In this document: positions 12,400-24,459 of the stretch, in pieces | Position numbering within the stretch: the stretch's first letter is position 1 | How the letters are laid out: each line of letters begins with the position of its first letter | Source: Spisula solida | Taxonomy: Eukaryota > Mollusca > Bivalvia > Venerida > Mactridae | Assembly: GCA_947247005.1 (NCBI GenBank) | Contig: OX365948.1 | Location: 6,882,001 to 6,946,000 of the forward strand | Length of the DNA: 64,000 nucleotides | Direction of reading: 5' to 3' | Notes under the pieces: model-generated | Databases searched by the model: none | What the model was told of the DNA's origin: nothing | What the model saw: only the letters and a program-made list of their open reading frames with translations | Translations under genes and position numbers: made by a program

Positions 12400-13890
12400 G
12401 CCTTGATACGGACAGCGACAAAAAATGTCACCCATGTTTTCGTTGTGATTATCGAAGCTTTTTACATAACGCTTCTAGACTATGTAAACAATTAATATTC
12501 TTATTTATCAGTTGAAGTTGGTGAATGAACTTGTAAGCACCCTATAGAGACCTCACTGTCACATTTTCCTTATACTTAATTAAAACAACATAGGACTAAT
12601 ATAACTTATCATTCGATCACTGTAAACAATTTCAAAACTGATATATTGGCGATGATATCGTAACCATATAACGATAACGTTTGGTTATTAGCCCTAGTGG
12701 TACTGGAACTATAGTTCGACAGAAGTAACTCTAGCCTTATCAATATTAAACAGGGATAATATAAACACTGCACGAACGACTTGCCTCTTGTTTTTAGAGT
12801 ATAGTAGTATTGAAATAGTATATCTATTAAAAGTGACTATGCACAAGATTGAACAAAAATAGGACATCGAAATTTCATTTAATTCTAATATCTATTTGTA
12901 AAATAATCGGCGGACTATTATTGTATTTTATATTACGTCAATATGACATTAAAACAAATTGTAACAGTAAACATAGTAAACAATTCACTTCCTCTGACTA
13001 TATACTTTGGTGTGCTAACAAGTGTAAGCATACTCTTGTCTTATTGAGAGAATAATTACTGATTATGCAGGTCGCAGTTCGAGGATGGGATAATTCCAAC
13101 CCACGACATTCGTACGAGGAGTCAAACCTTCCTATCCCTTGAAAATGATATAATTCCACACAATTTTATTTGTAATAGGTTACAGGTACTGACCAAAGAT
13201 TTTACATATTTCTGATAGCTACATCCTTTGAGACTAACATTTGGCCATAAGAAAAAAACGTCTCTATATATGTCTCCTGTACTCTGATTAGAGCGACAAT
13301 GCGGCTTGTATGTTTTAAATTGAGTTTTTTAATTGTGCTTTATCTGCATATGTAATGATCAAAGAAATAAACTGTAAAAATATTACATTTGTGTTTAATA
13401 ACTTGTACGTACAGCAGTGTATACAAAAAAGTTTCATAATCAAGAATAATAACACAAAGCTCCGATAATAACAGACATCCCATGTACTGCCCAAAAAATA
13501 TATATATCATATTACCTACATATACGAATACAATATACGTGCTGCCAGAAACTTCCTACTGCCCGGATAAAATGATGATCAGAAACTGATCGAATCATTC
13601 AGGGAAGGACGAAATATTTTCTTTCCGTTTCTTAAATTAAATTATTGAAACAAAAAAGCATTCTACTCATGCATGTTATCTGTTTAGAAGAGTAAAGTAA
13701 TACTAGTAGTCCGTGTTGAACAGAATAGAAGAGATAGTTTATATATATCCAGGTACACAAACGTATAGCATATAACAATAAAATAATGCTACGCGGAACC
13801 AGAACGTATATTCCCACTTACACAGCTTACGACTTTTATTGAATTTCGCATGCTCTCTACATACTGTCCACTAGACATTATGGACTTGTT
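12400..13890 (+). repeat. Segmental duplication block X, copy 1 (internally deleted)
   Basis: Matches copy 0 (240-2720) and copy 2 (27,540-30,560), but lacks about 900 bases that the other two copies retain (equivalent of 1700-2600). Its right end carries a 28-base unit (GTCCACTAGACACTATGGAC core) repeated three times at about 13,865-13,932, immediately before the retrotransposon fragment. Confidence 0.8.
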
Positions 13891-13904
13891 GTCCACTAGA
13901 CACT

Positions 13905-14475
13905 ATGGACTTGTTGTCCACTAGACACTATGGACTCGCCGAGAAGTACAAATGTCTTCCAGATCACCCTCTGTCAGCAAGAGTGAAAGGATACACAAAG
14001 AATCGGATCAAACGTAGCAGCTTCGTACATGAAGTCAGGAAGCTCGATAAAGCACATGCAACATATCTAACTATCCCCACAACTCCAATTGGTAAAGAAG
14101 ACTTTATATATCCATTTCTGAATGGCCTGTCAAACGTTGCAGTGAGAGTCTGTGTTTGTCACCTACAGCCTGGCAAAGAAGAGGATGAGCGTATCAGAAA
14201 GAGCCACACACTTGCAATGATCCTTCACGACTATCCAACGGCTACATAGACTAAAGTCTACACCGATGGCTCTGCAACTAGAGCAGTCAAAGACGGAGGT
14301 GAATGTACACATGCATAAGAAACACAGACTGGCCCCGTCACCGACCTCGAGCGGAAACTCTACGGTGACGTTGAAGACCTGAGAAGAACCACATCCTTTA
14401 TCGCAGATACTGGCGTGGGTGGTCATGTAGAGCGAACGCCAGTAAGTAAGTAAGTAAGTAAGTTAGTAAGTAACA
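13905..14475 (+). pseudogene. 3' end of a non-LTR retrotransposon with RNase H remnant
   Basis: The ORF at 13,905-14,249 carries a DHPLSARVKGYTKNRIKR-type segment like the linker after reverse transcriptase in RNase-H-bearing non-LTR elements. After an in-frame TAG at 14,247, the same frame continues with VYTDGSATRAVKDGG, the start of an RNase H domain (YTDGS core). A second stop and loss of the rest of the domain follow. The fragment ends in a (GTAA)n tail at about 14,441-14,475, the tandem-repeat 3' tail typical of such elements. It is 5'-truncated and inactive. Clade not determined. Confidence 0.75.
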
Positions 14476-14835
14476 TTTTACATAATAGTACACCACAAAT
14501 GGCAACACATACACGGTAATTATGTTTTTCTTTCGTATTTCGGAATATTTTAGGATCGTTAGTTCCACGAAAAGTAGTCGGTCTGTGCCAATAAAAAGAC
14601 AATCAAAGCGTATCATAGGGATGTTTTGTGTTTAAGTCTACTGTTAAATGTTGGTCAAAGTGAAATCCATTACGTAGAAGCATTTGTACCAACAAATCAA
14701 GCTACTGATGAACAGATCGTATAAAATGTGTTATATAATGCAGACTGACATTTATTTGATTTGTACGACAAGTGTATCAACTACCAGAAATTCTTCTAAA
14801 TGATTGTAACAAAAAATGGATAGAGATATTAAATC

Positions 14836-17748
14836 AGCTCCGAGGAGTTAGCAGCAAGTTTAAAGATTGTAGTTAGAAATTCAATGTCCATCTGCACGCC
14901 AATAACAAGCTAACAGTGAGTTCGATATTCACATAGTTTCGCTTGTATCCCATATCCAGTTCGTAAAAGTTCGTTATTCAACTTTCTACTGGGGCGAATT
15001 TCCAGCTGAGGGCGAATTTCCAACCAGCTGTGTGTTCGATATTCGACCTAAGTACAACTCGAATATCCAGCTAGAATCGATCTTCCAGCCAGCTGTTAAT
15101 TGGATATTCGACTAAATGATACTCGAATTACCGGTCAGCAATGAGATCGATATTCAAAATAAACAACTCCAATATCCAGCTGAGACCGAATTTCTAGCCA
15201 GCAATTAGTTGGATATTCGACATAATGAGACGGTGAGTTTGATATTCGACTCACAGCTGGCTGGAAATGCGAACTCAGCTGGATATTCGATTTTTCACTA
15301 TGTCGAATATTCAACTAACAGATGTCTGGAAATTCGAATTCGAACTTAGCTAGAAACTCACAGCTGGCTAGAAATTCGAGTTCAGCTAGAAATTCGAGTT
15401 CAGCTAGAAATTCGAGTTGCACTGCTGGCTTAAAATTCGGTCATAGCTAGTAATTGGAGTTGTTTTACCCCCCCCCATCGAAAGCGAAGGCAGATGGTAA
15501 TGGTAAGCGTCATTCCGTCTGACTCTTCTGTGTGCAACTTCTCCCGTATTTCTTAAGGGATGTTGATGAAACTTTCATAGAATAATTACTGCTGTGATGT
15601 CCCCAGTGCGTATTATCAGGATTTGTTATTTGACCATTTTTGAAGGAGTTATTGTCCTTTGTTGATTTTACCATATCAACTCTTCTGTGTTCAAATCCTC
15701 CTTCATTTCTCAAGTAAGTTTGTCAAAACTTTTACAGAAGTACAGTTATGAGGTGCCCTAGTGCATATCGTCAGGTTTCTTTAGTTCGGCCATTTCTACA
15801 GAATTATGGTCCTTCGTTTATTTTGTACCTGTGTGGGATATAGAGAAAAATTATTCTGTGTGCAACTCCTACATTTCTTCAGGAATTTTGATGAAACTTT
15901 CACTGATGTACCAGGTGTAATAGTGCATATTGTCATGGTTTTTAATTTTGAACAGTTTTTGGCCCTTTGTTCATTTTGTACATATGTTAGCTTTAGAGAA
16001 TTTGTTTCTGATGGATAACTTAAGTTTGGAATGAGATATCACAATGAAACTTGCTGTGTAGGTAGCTTGTTTGCATACAGCACTTGCAATGGAAAGTGAG
16101 ATCGGTGGGAGTCAAGGTCCTTGTTCCTTAAAATAGCATATATGTTCATTTTTTGTAAGGATAAAGATATCATGCACAGGTAACTGTATCATTAATAAAC
16201 AGTACTTAAAAAAAATAAATTTTTTTTTGTTAAATTTAGAATTCTTATACAAGGTGTATTTCCATGAATTGACCAGGTATCAAAAACAAGAATTGGCTTT
16301 CGATATCTTCATAACGTAATTATATTCGTAAAAAACATGACTATAACTACTTTCATGCGAAATCTCATCGAAATTGGTCAAGTAGTTAAACAGTTATACC
16401 ATAAATACTTTTCACGGTGACCAACCGGTCACTGGGGTGGACTCAATAAAAACAAAAACACGGAAATATTGAGGAAATCACCAACATATGTCGAATTTAC
16501 CGTTGTGTAGAAACATAATAATGCGGTAAAATTAAAGAACGAAAAAGTTGGAACAGATTTACCTGGTTGACACATGTTCACTTCAGTGAATGTATACGTG
16601 TAAGCCGAAAAACGAATCGTTTGCATATTTAAATGTCAAAATGACTCCATGTTTCTCCGAACGTTCCGAATGATGCGCGTGATTTCCTTTTTGTAACAAC
16701 GATTTTCATTGGTTGATTTCATTGGGGTTTCCCAGGACTTGGTAACCAGCGTACAAACGATGAATACTACGCCAATGAAAACGACCGTTATAAAATACGT
16801 TCTAAATACCCGTCAGACACACTAAAAACCACTACAGTCGTTCCTACAGCGTTTTACGCCCTCGAAAAATAAAATCAAAGTTTAAACAATGAATTATATC
16901 GTACGAAGGTAAATTTAAGCATGTTTTCGAATGCTTTCGATTCACAAAGATGTTTTTGATCACCCACAGCTTTAACTAGATGAATAATGCCGTAAATGCT
17001 TTAAATTATGAAGAAAAAAAAATACACCCAGTGACTGTACGATCACTTCTCCGGGAAATATACCTTGTATAAGAATTCTAAATTTAACAAAAAAAAAAAT
17101 TTTTTTTAGGTACTGTTTATTAATGATACAGTTACCTGTGATATGATGAAACTTGCTAGCTATGTATGAAGCTTGTGTGAAAAGACACTTGAGATTGAAA
17201 ATAGAGTCTAGGTCATTGTTACTAAAAATAGAAAAAAAAAATTCATGTAGTAACTTTTGTTAGGAGGTAGTAGCTGTGGTGAAGACAACAATTGGGATGA
17301 AAGTAGGACTGCTTGGATCAAGGTTTTCGTGTAATGTCTGCTTATTGTTGCGTTTGTTTATTTTGTATGTAAATTTGGATATAGAGAAATATATTGTGCA
17401 TCTGAAACATTTCTCATGGGACTGAAACCAACCTTTCAAATAACTTACGTTCATAAATTGTTTGTATTTAATAATTTTTGGTACAATGATTTCCCTTCGG
17501 CGAAGGATATGGCTGTCTTAGCCTGCTTCTTGTTGGTCCAATATTGAACTCACAGCTGGCTGGAAATTCGACCTCAGCTGGAAATTCGCTCTGGTAGAAA
17601 GTTGAATTACGAACTGGAGATTGGTCAACAGCTGGAAATTTGCGAATGTATGTGAATATCGAACTCACTGCTAGCTCGCTATTGGTGTGCAACTGGAAAT
17701 TGAATTTCTAAATATGATCTTTCGTCTTCATGCTAGCTTCTCGGAGCT
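14836..17748. mobile_element. 2.9-kb inverted-repeat element with 9-bp target duplication (MULE-like)
   Basis: Long inverted ends begin AGCTCCGAG and finish CTCGGAGCT. The flanks are TATTAAATC (14,827-14,835) and TAATAAATC (17,749-17,757), a 9-bp duplication with one mismatch. The paralogous locus at 35,949-35,957 has a single uninterrupted TAATAAATC and so preserves the empty site. The arms (about 14,860-15,460 and 17,540-17,720) hold many short CAGCTGGAAATTCGA-like motifs in both orientations. No transposase was seen, so it is non-autonomous. A 9-bp duplication with long repeats fits Mutator-like elements, but the family is inferred. Confidence 0.8.
16175..17140. mobile_element. Nested 966-bp element, 8-bp target duplication (hAT-like)
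   Basis: Inserted within the 14,836-17,748 element. Its ends are CACAGGTAACTGTATCATTA and the reverse complement, with inverted repeats extending over about 100 bases through a poly-A/T tract. The flanks are ATATCATG (16,167-16,174) and ATATGATG (17,141-17,148), an 8-bp duplication with one mismatch. The length suggests hAT or a similar superfamily. The interior carries no convincing ORF. Confidence 0.75.
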
Positions 17749-18495
17749 TAATAAATCACAATATTTGATGGATACTATTGGACCCCTCTCTGATTTGTAT
17801 TTTAAGAACGGAAAGCGGTGCGCATGCAACTTACTCAATGTGAAAACCACTTCAGGCTAAAATCCCTTTAATGACTAGGCTCAGGACAATAAATGTTTGG
17901 CCGCCTAAAAAAATCACCTATCCTGAAGTGATAGCTGCTAGTACTTCATTGATCTGTCAAGATAGTTAACACAATTTAATTTCATTACGAATAAAGAGTT
18001 TTTCTACTGTTGTTTTTCTCTCACAAAATCGGAGTAAAATGTCGTAAAAACTGATTTCCTGTCCATGTTTGTCGCGCTGCGTTGAGAATGTAACACTGCT
18101 ACGTGAGACGAACATCGATTATTAGTTGAAACAGATGCTTATATTCCAAACATACATAGGTTTACTAAACTTTCAGACAGTTCAAGCAAAATTTCAAGCG
18201 AAATGGAAAAAACAGTGAGGTTTAAAGTTAAACATTTATGATTCCACACTTCTTGCTGGCTATTAGACCTACGCGTATCATTATTCTGAAAAGTTTAACA
18301 CTAAAAGGTTTGGAGAAATCAAGTTAGCACTCATAGATTCACAACAGCAAACAAGTTATTTCTCAATCCAAGTTATTGACTTCCGAAGTTTGACTACTTA
18401 AGAGTTATTGTCATGGAAGCTATGGAATTTGATGTATTCGTTATATTGGCAGATGTTGTGAAAATAGTGTAGTTAGACAGGCAAGTAATATATAC

Positions 18496-18968
18496 TTTTA
18501 TTATACCTCACTTTATATTGCAATGCTAAAGTCCCATTACCCCCGGAGGCAGATATTTTGACTGTCCAACCTAAAAGACACGTGATCGACTGAAAACTGA
18601 CTGTCAGATCATGTGATCGACCTGACATTTAGAATGTCATGCAAGGGCAAGTAACTGCGTCAATTGTAATTAATTGACTGCTGAAATATACACGATTTTC
18701 TAAAAATAGAATGTGGAATAAACACAACATTATATGAAAGCACAGTCATGTCTACTGTTTATAACTATCACAAGCGTGGCTGTGAACATTTTGCTAGACT
18801 TATGATATTGTTCGGCATAATAAAATAAAGATCAGATGCCTGCCTGCGTGACATTGATATTGTCAACCCTCGAAACAGAATGTCACCCTCGGCTTCGCCT
18901 CAGGGTGACATTCTGCCCTCGGGTTGACAATATCAATGTCACGCAGGCAGGCATCTGATATTTATATA
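18496..18968. mobile_element. Palindrome-bearing foldback element, copy A
   Basis: Absent from the paralogous site near 7940. It begins TTTTATTATACCTC and ends in CTGATATTTATATAAT. Its right part is a nearly perfect palindrome of about 130 bases (18,831-18,960) with tip CCTCGGCTTCGCCTCAGG. Copy B at 19,239-20,058 has the same ends and orientation. Likely a TA-targeting non-autonomous DNA element. No ORF. Confidence 0.75.
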
Positions 18969-19238
18969 ATGTTTGTCGAAGATTACTTGTCGAAGGTTAC
19001 TTGTCTATTGTGTTCAAGTAAATTGATTGGGCAATGCCTTATAATTTACCGGTACCACTTACAATGTTTGTACACAGTACTTTAACAACTGGCGTAATGT
19101 CAAATCCTAGAAGTAATTAATGGTGAACGAACAACAAGTAAAATACGTGTAATTGATATGAGACCGTTGTAGAGAACGTTCCACATTTGTATTTGACGAA
19201 GAGTGTTTGTCGAAAGTTGTTTGTTGGAAGTTATAAGG

Positions 19239-20058
19239 TTTTATTATAACTCTCTTTTGTCTACAATGCTAAAGTCCCATTGCCCCAGAAGCAGATATTT
19301 TGACTGTCATCGACAATTTAAACCTTTTTGACACGTGATCGACCGAAAATTGACTGTCAGGTCATGTGATCGACCTGACATTTTGATTGTCAAGCAAGGG
19401 CAAGTAACTGCGTCTATCTTAGTTCTTTGACTGTTGAAATATACAAGATTTCCTAAAAATAGACTGACACAAGAAGACAACTAAAACAAATATGTGTTAA
19501 AACGACGCGTTTCCTTTATTCAACTTGACCAGGTTAAGAACACTGTATACAAAACAATCATGTACAATAATGTTAGACGTCATTACGTCGCAAGCAATTA
19601 CGTCATAACGTCAAAACGCGACGTTACGTCTGGCGCACTTTTAAAGTTATAGATCAATACAAAAAAGGTAAAAAGCTAAGTTATAGCTTATATATAACGC
19701 AAGTTCTAGATAATTTCTTAAAAAATAGATCTATTAGTTAAAGAAATCGGTAAAATGCACCAAATGAACGTAGGGGCCTACACATAAAATATATTGGGAA
19801 ATTGATACACAACAATGTACGAGGCGAACAGCCATGTCTACTGTTTATGATCATGAAAAGCATGACCTATTGAACGTTTTGCTAGACTTATAATAGTGTT
19901 CGGTATAATAAAATGAATATCAGATGATTGCCTGCGTGACATTGATATTGTCAAAACCCTCGAAACAGAATGTCACCCTCGGCTTCGCCTCGGGGTGACA
20001 TTCTGCCCTCGGGTTGACAATATCAATGTCACACAGGCAGGCATCTGATATTTATATA
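19239..20058. mobile_element. Palindrome-bearing foldback element, copy B
   Basis: Same family as copy A: start TTTTATTATAACTC, shared segment around 19,262-19,400, terminal palindrome 19,919-20,050 and ending CTGATATTTATATAAT. It has about 350 extra bases in the middle (about 19,470-19,810). The paralogous site near 8295 is empty, so it inserted after duplication or was lost cleanly from the other copy. Confidence 0.75.
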
Positions 20059-20507
20059 ATATTAGCTTACTCAAAATTGTGAAATATTTCCATTTCTTTA
20101 CCACCAAATTGAATCATTTCATTTGTCAACTGAATTCTCTATTTACATCTGGCGTTTGGTCAATTATGATTAAGACGATCCCCTGACCTAACATACTGTA
20201 ACAATCTATCATAAAAAGTTAACGGGTTCATACTTTCAACATTCATGGCGTTTTTATACATGTGTTTCAAACATAAAAATGCATAGCATGGCTAATCTTG
20301 TTTGAATACAAACTCGTAATAAAACTACCGACACAGTACCAGGGGCATACATCAGCAAATTTCATTGCACAATTAAAATCTGCTAGGGAATGTTTGTAAC
20401 GAAAACCATTTCTAGACATTTGAGAGATTCTAAATGCTCTTTTTGTGGTATGTTTGAAGAGAAAACTGACTAACTGATTCCACTTTGAATGTTTATTTCG
20501 GAGTTTT

Positions 20508-21789
20508 TATCCCCCGCCGATGAAATCGGTAAGGGTATTGCAATTGTGTTAGTCAGTCCGTACGCACCCACGTTGTGGGGTGTGGAACAATAGGCTATAT
20601 TCTATTCATTCCGTTGCTAACGGGGTGCAAAATGTTGCTTATGGGGTTTTACAAACAAATGAAAGAACAAAAGAAAACCCCACAGCGTCAAGTCAGTGAG
20701 TCCGTCCGTCAGTCCGTCCGCCCGCAGCCATTTCTCTGTAACTACCAGGTAGAATTTCATGAAACTTGAAATAAATGTGAACTAGCATACTGGGATGATG
20801 CCCGTCAAGTTTTTTTCTGATTTATAAATAACTCTGGTTGCGATGGCAACCGATTGAAAAAAAACTTAAAAAATTCATAGAAAATCAAACAATGGCTAGA
20901 TTTCAAAATAATTTCACATAAATAGTTGTTGGGTGACCCGCTTAAAAAATTGACATTTTTATTGTGATTAATCAAGAAACATGGGCGCCAATGGGTGGGG
21001 CTCTTTTTCCCTATATATAAATAGTGAAGTCTTTAAAAATCTTCTTCTAAAAGTACTAATTGGTATTTATTACGAAGTATTAATAATGTTCTTTTGATGA
21101 TCCTCTATAGAAATAGCTAACAGAATTGAAATCTATAATAAGTCTGGTTGCCATGGCAACCGATTGGAAAAACTTTTAAAAAATCATAAAAGTTTAACCA
21201 CTGGCCAGATTTGAAAATAATTTTACAGAAATACTTTTTGGGTGACCCTCTTACAAAAGTGACATTTTTGTCTTGATTCATTAACAAACATGGCCGCCAG
21301 TGGTGGGGCTCATTTACCCCTATATATAAATATCTGCAGACTGGATTTCATTACAAATTGGTAACAATATTCTTTGAGTGCTCCATTCTTTAAATAGCTA
21401 AGTAATTGGAAATTCATGCAGAACCATGACAACTGCAATCAAAGTACTGTTTGAATATGGTTCTTTTAGTTCAATATGCACAGATGAGCGATACAGGGCC
21501 ATCTTGGCCTCTTGTTTATTGGTCAATTTTCCTGAGAGTTAATGCCCTTGGTTTATTGACTAATTTCGTCCACTAACTAGCATGTAGAATTTCATGAAAC
21601 TTAAAAGAAATATGAACAACCATACTGTGATGATGCCTGTCAAGTTATTTTCATTGGTCAATTTTCTGTTGAGTTATTGCTCTTGATTTATTGACAATTG
21701 TTATCTGATCGAAGCATACATTCTAAACTGTGCAATGAAATACTGACAACCTGTAGGCGGAGGATATCAATGCAGCGAATCTGCTTGTT
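20508..21789 (+). mobile_element. Dispersed repeat insertion with internal duplication
   Basis: Interrupts block Y1 relative to the first copy (near 8735). Near the left end is a CAGTCCGTCCG run (about 20,690-20,720). Two diverged internal units of about 270 bases start with CTGGTTGCNATGGCAACCGA (about 20,832 and 21,144) and end near TATATATAAATA. No target duplication found. The ORF at 20,575-20,769 is probably fortuitous. Class unknown. Confidence 0.6.
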
Positions 21790-22377
21790 GTACACCAAAC
21801 GGAGCAAAATGAACATCAAATTATACAACGTCAGACTTAACTGAGAACAGAAACATGAGACGCAATTGTTCTGACGTTTAGCATACAACTTTATCACACC
21901 TTTGACACTGTATTCATATGCACATTGGTCCTTGCGCCATAAACCTATCATTCAGAATAATTATGTCGAATTTTCAGCTTATTATTTTCCTTTTGTATTC
22001 AAATTGTACGCATGGGATTACATGAGTACGCTAAGATACGTCTATCTATGCAATAACTCTTCCTTACTAAACAATAATGGACAGTTATCGAAGGACTTAT
22101 TAGTAATCATAAGGCCGGCTATTTCTATGAGAAAAAGAACACAATGAAATGAAAGTACTGAAAGCATGGATGGTAGTTGATCCTTATAAATAAAGAATAT
22201 GTGAATCGGTGCTTTATACCATACAGATAAGTTTAAGAACCAATGAGTTTATTCGGAAAGAGCTATGGTAACGCATGGACCCTTGTATCACACAGCTGTC
22301 TCTTCCCTTTAAGTCGAAGGTCATTTACAGGGAGAAAACCTAATGTCCATGCACTTAAGACTATCACAGTCGAATGC

Positions 22378-22380
<3 letters not shown>

Positions 22381-22409
<29 letters not shown>

Positions 22410-22431
22410 GCAACAACAACAACAACAACAA
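22381..22431 (+). repeat. CAA trinucleotide repeat (paralogue of 8890-8941)
   Basis: Seventeen CAA-type units with one CAG interruption, in the equivalent position of block Y1 copy 2. A reading frame through it (22,243-22,446) gives polyglutamine, but it lacks other coding support. Confidence 0.95.
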
Positions 22432-22732
22432 GTAAGCAATAATTGAAACAGGACTTATTTCATGATACTCAGATAAATAAACACTATTGAAAACAGATGG
22501 TTCCGTAAAGGACAATGTATCATCCATATTAAACTATAATTGGTCATTACGAAGGCCAACATTTGATGTATATTCGTCTAAACGTATAAGCCTACTATAG
22601 TGCGGCCAAGATATGATGGCACAATAACATTAGCCGGTGGGTTTATTTTCAACAGAAAGGGATGCTGATTTACAGTCAGGGTCAATACGTTTTCGCAATT
22701 TGAGCAAATACACGAGACCATTTTAAATGTGC

Positions 22733-22800
22733 CTCGCTAGCTTAGTTGGTAAATACAATGATATTATGGATGGAGGTCACTGGTTCGAGTCTTACTTTTG
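22733..22800 (+). ncRNA. tRNA-like sequence (SINE-type head)
   Basis: Has an A-box-like TAGCTTAGTTGG and a B-box-like GGTTCGAGTC at tRNA-like spacing (about 40 bases). The acceptor arm halves do not pair well, so this is a tRNA-derived repeat head rather than a functional tRNA. Confidence 0.55.
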
Positions 22801-23054
22801 TGCATTTTTTGTAATTATTTGTTGTTGTCAGTTCTATTAAACTATTTTTCTCAGTATATCCCGTTACACATTGATTATCTTGTTACATTTTTATTTCATT
22901 CGTATACTTTCTCTATTCTGTATATTTATTATATAATATTTTATTATATTTATCTAGAACAATCAATTATAAATTAATATTCTGTACCTAGACATGTATA
23001 CATAACTTATATGAACTAACATTGTTCATCAGCAGTTTTTGTGACAAAATCATT

Positions 23055-23318
23055 TTAGAAATGTGCAAAATCATCATCATTATCACCATCCGCCTCGTCA
23101 TAATCACTGTCATTATCATCATCATCAAAAGAATCCAGTGAGATTTTGTTACTTCTTGATTTTCTTACACAGTTGTGCAATTTCTTCGCCTTTATGCGTG
23201 AAACCGTCCTTTCTGATACCTCTGTCATCGCGGTAGTTTGTTTCCTTGGACAAGACAACGGAATCACTGGCAGTTCTATTGATGCCTCTCGTGTGCAGAA
23301 GTATAATACATTAGACAC
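23055..23318 (-). pseudogene. Transposase N-terminal helix-turn-helix fragment with acidic tail
   Basis: An 87-codon frame inside the 22,598-23,717 element. Residues of the type LPLSCPRKQTTAMTEVSERT followed by VSRIKAKK resemble the DNA-binding N-terminus of a Tc1/mariner-like transposase family widespread in invertebrates. The next part (KISLDSFDDD) matches the linker just after the helix-turn-helix in that family. The catalytic domain is missing. Instead the frame runs into an Asp-rich tail (DDDDNDSDYDEADGDNDDDF) and stops. The listed first codon is GTG and a stop lies close upstream, so a genuine start would be the internal ATG. Either a decayed remnant or a short DNA-binding-only product. 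Confidence 0.6.
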
Positions 23319-23502
23319 AGTGTACCTCTTTGCTGCGTTAACAGCTTAAAGCGATACGTTCAGCCATAATAGTTCAATTTAATAGTGTGCAGTTTACACA
23401 GTTTATCTGGTTGTAAGTAATACACCTACAAATACAAATACAGTTTCGTGAAAAATGTGCGGAAAATAATTCGCGAAAAACTAAAACCAAAAAAAGATTC
23501 TA

Positions 23503-23575
23503 ATGGGATTCGAACCCGGTCTGCGTTTAGATTAGAAACGTTTCCACTAGACTATATAATAAACACAACGGCTTT
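23503..23575 (-). ncRNA. tRNA-like sequence, minus strand
   Basis: On the - strand, TAGTCTAGTGGAAACG (A-box-like) and GGGTTCGAATCCC (perfect T-arm/B-box) lie at tRNA spacing and are followed by ATTAGAATC. The 5' acceptor half has decayed. Probably a tRNA pseudogene or SINE head inside the TA-flanked element. Confidence 0.6.
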
Positions 23576-24459
23576 CATCCTTAATTAAATAAGTTAAAAT
23601 AACTGAACAAGCGCTTAGATGATCGTGATTTATTTACTTACCCGCGTTTTGATTTGGACTAATCCAACCAGTGACGTTTATACAATGTTATTGTGCCATC
23701 ATATCTTGGCCGCACTATATATCTTTGTTTTACCACAATAAGAACTTAGCAGGCCACTTACTACAAAGGGTTTTGTAGAGAAAATTTTAAAATCCAGACA
23801 TTAACTTGTTATTTGGACAGACGTGGACAACGGCTGTACTGCTTATTACAAAACAGCATTTGTGAGTTTTATTTTCCCCTTATATTGAAAGAAATGACAC
23901 CAGAATGTTGGCTTCAAAACTTCGTTAAATGCTATTACGGCTCAGTGTATTTTACTCTTTTGTTGTTACATGAGTGTTTTATATGTAAATTGCATGTTAT
24001 AGTTGCATTTATGTCGGCTGCTAGAAAACAGCGATTTGATAAATTTATACGAACTTGAATAACAAAACATGATGTTCATGTGGTTTTCAATACAAGAACT
24101 GTCAATGTAAAACATCAGCTATGAAATTCGTGCTCCGATATTTTATTGCTTTCAAAAAGAAATGAATGTCTTATGTCGCATATTTCGTATATTGTAAGCT
24201 TTTTTAGGTAATATGTGAGTTTTATATACATCTCTAAATGTTATGTTATATTACCGCTCCAGAGAGCAAAACTATAGCATTGTCTTGCAAATTGTTAAAC
24301 GTTGAGAATTGTTTACTGCTACTTATTAGTGATATGTACGTAGCAATATATTTGAGACTCGTTTCTGTAGCAGATATGTTTATTCTTTTGTTGTAAAAGC
24401 AGATAGCAATAAGTGTAACATATCTGTACTGTATGTCATGTGTGAAACAAGGGACGTAC

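Larger units (their letters stand above)
17930..22440 (+). repeat. Segmental duplication block Y1, copy 2
   Basis: Same order as 7385-8940 with three insertions (about 18,496-18,968, 19,239-20,058 and 20,508-21,789). Between insertions the two copies can be read base by base with scattered changes. No gene recognised. The stretch 17,758-17,930 before it continues block W and holds nothing I can name. Confidence 0.8.
22598..23717. mobile_element. TA-flanked 1.1-kb inverted-repeat DNA transposon
   Basis: Inverted ends start TAGTGCGGCCAAGATATGAT and match perfectly for about 34 bases. They are flanked by TA (22,596-22,597 and 23,718-23,719), as expected for the Tc1/mariner superfamily. Inside are a - strand ORF with a transposase-like helix-turn-helix and a tRNA-like sequence near each end, facing inward. 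It lies between blocks Y1 and Y2 of copy 2 and is missing from copy 1. Confidence 0.85.

Noticed and set aside
16655..16675. Heat-shock-element-like GAACGTTCCGAA
   Set aside because: Spacing of the units is not the canonical alternation, and it sits inside a transposon with no adjacent gene.
22243..22446. ORF ending in a polyglutamine run
   Set aside because: The run is a CAA microsatellite shared with a noncoding paralogue at 8890, where the upstream frame is not conserved.
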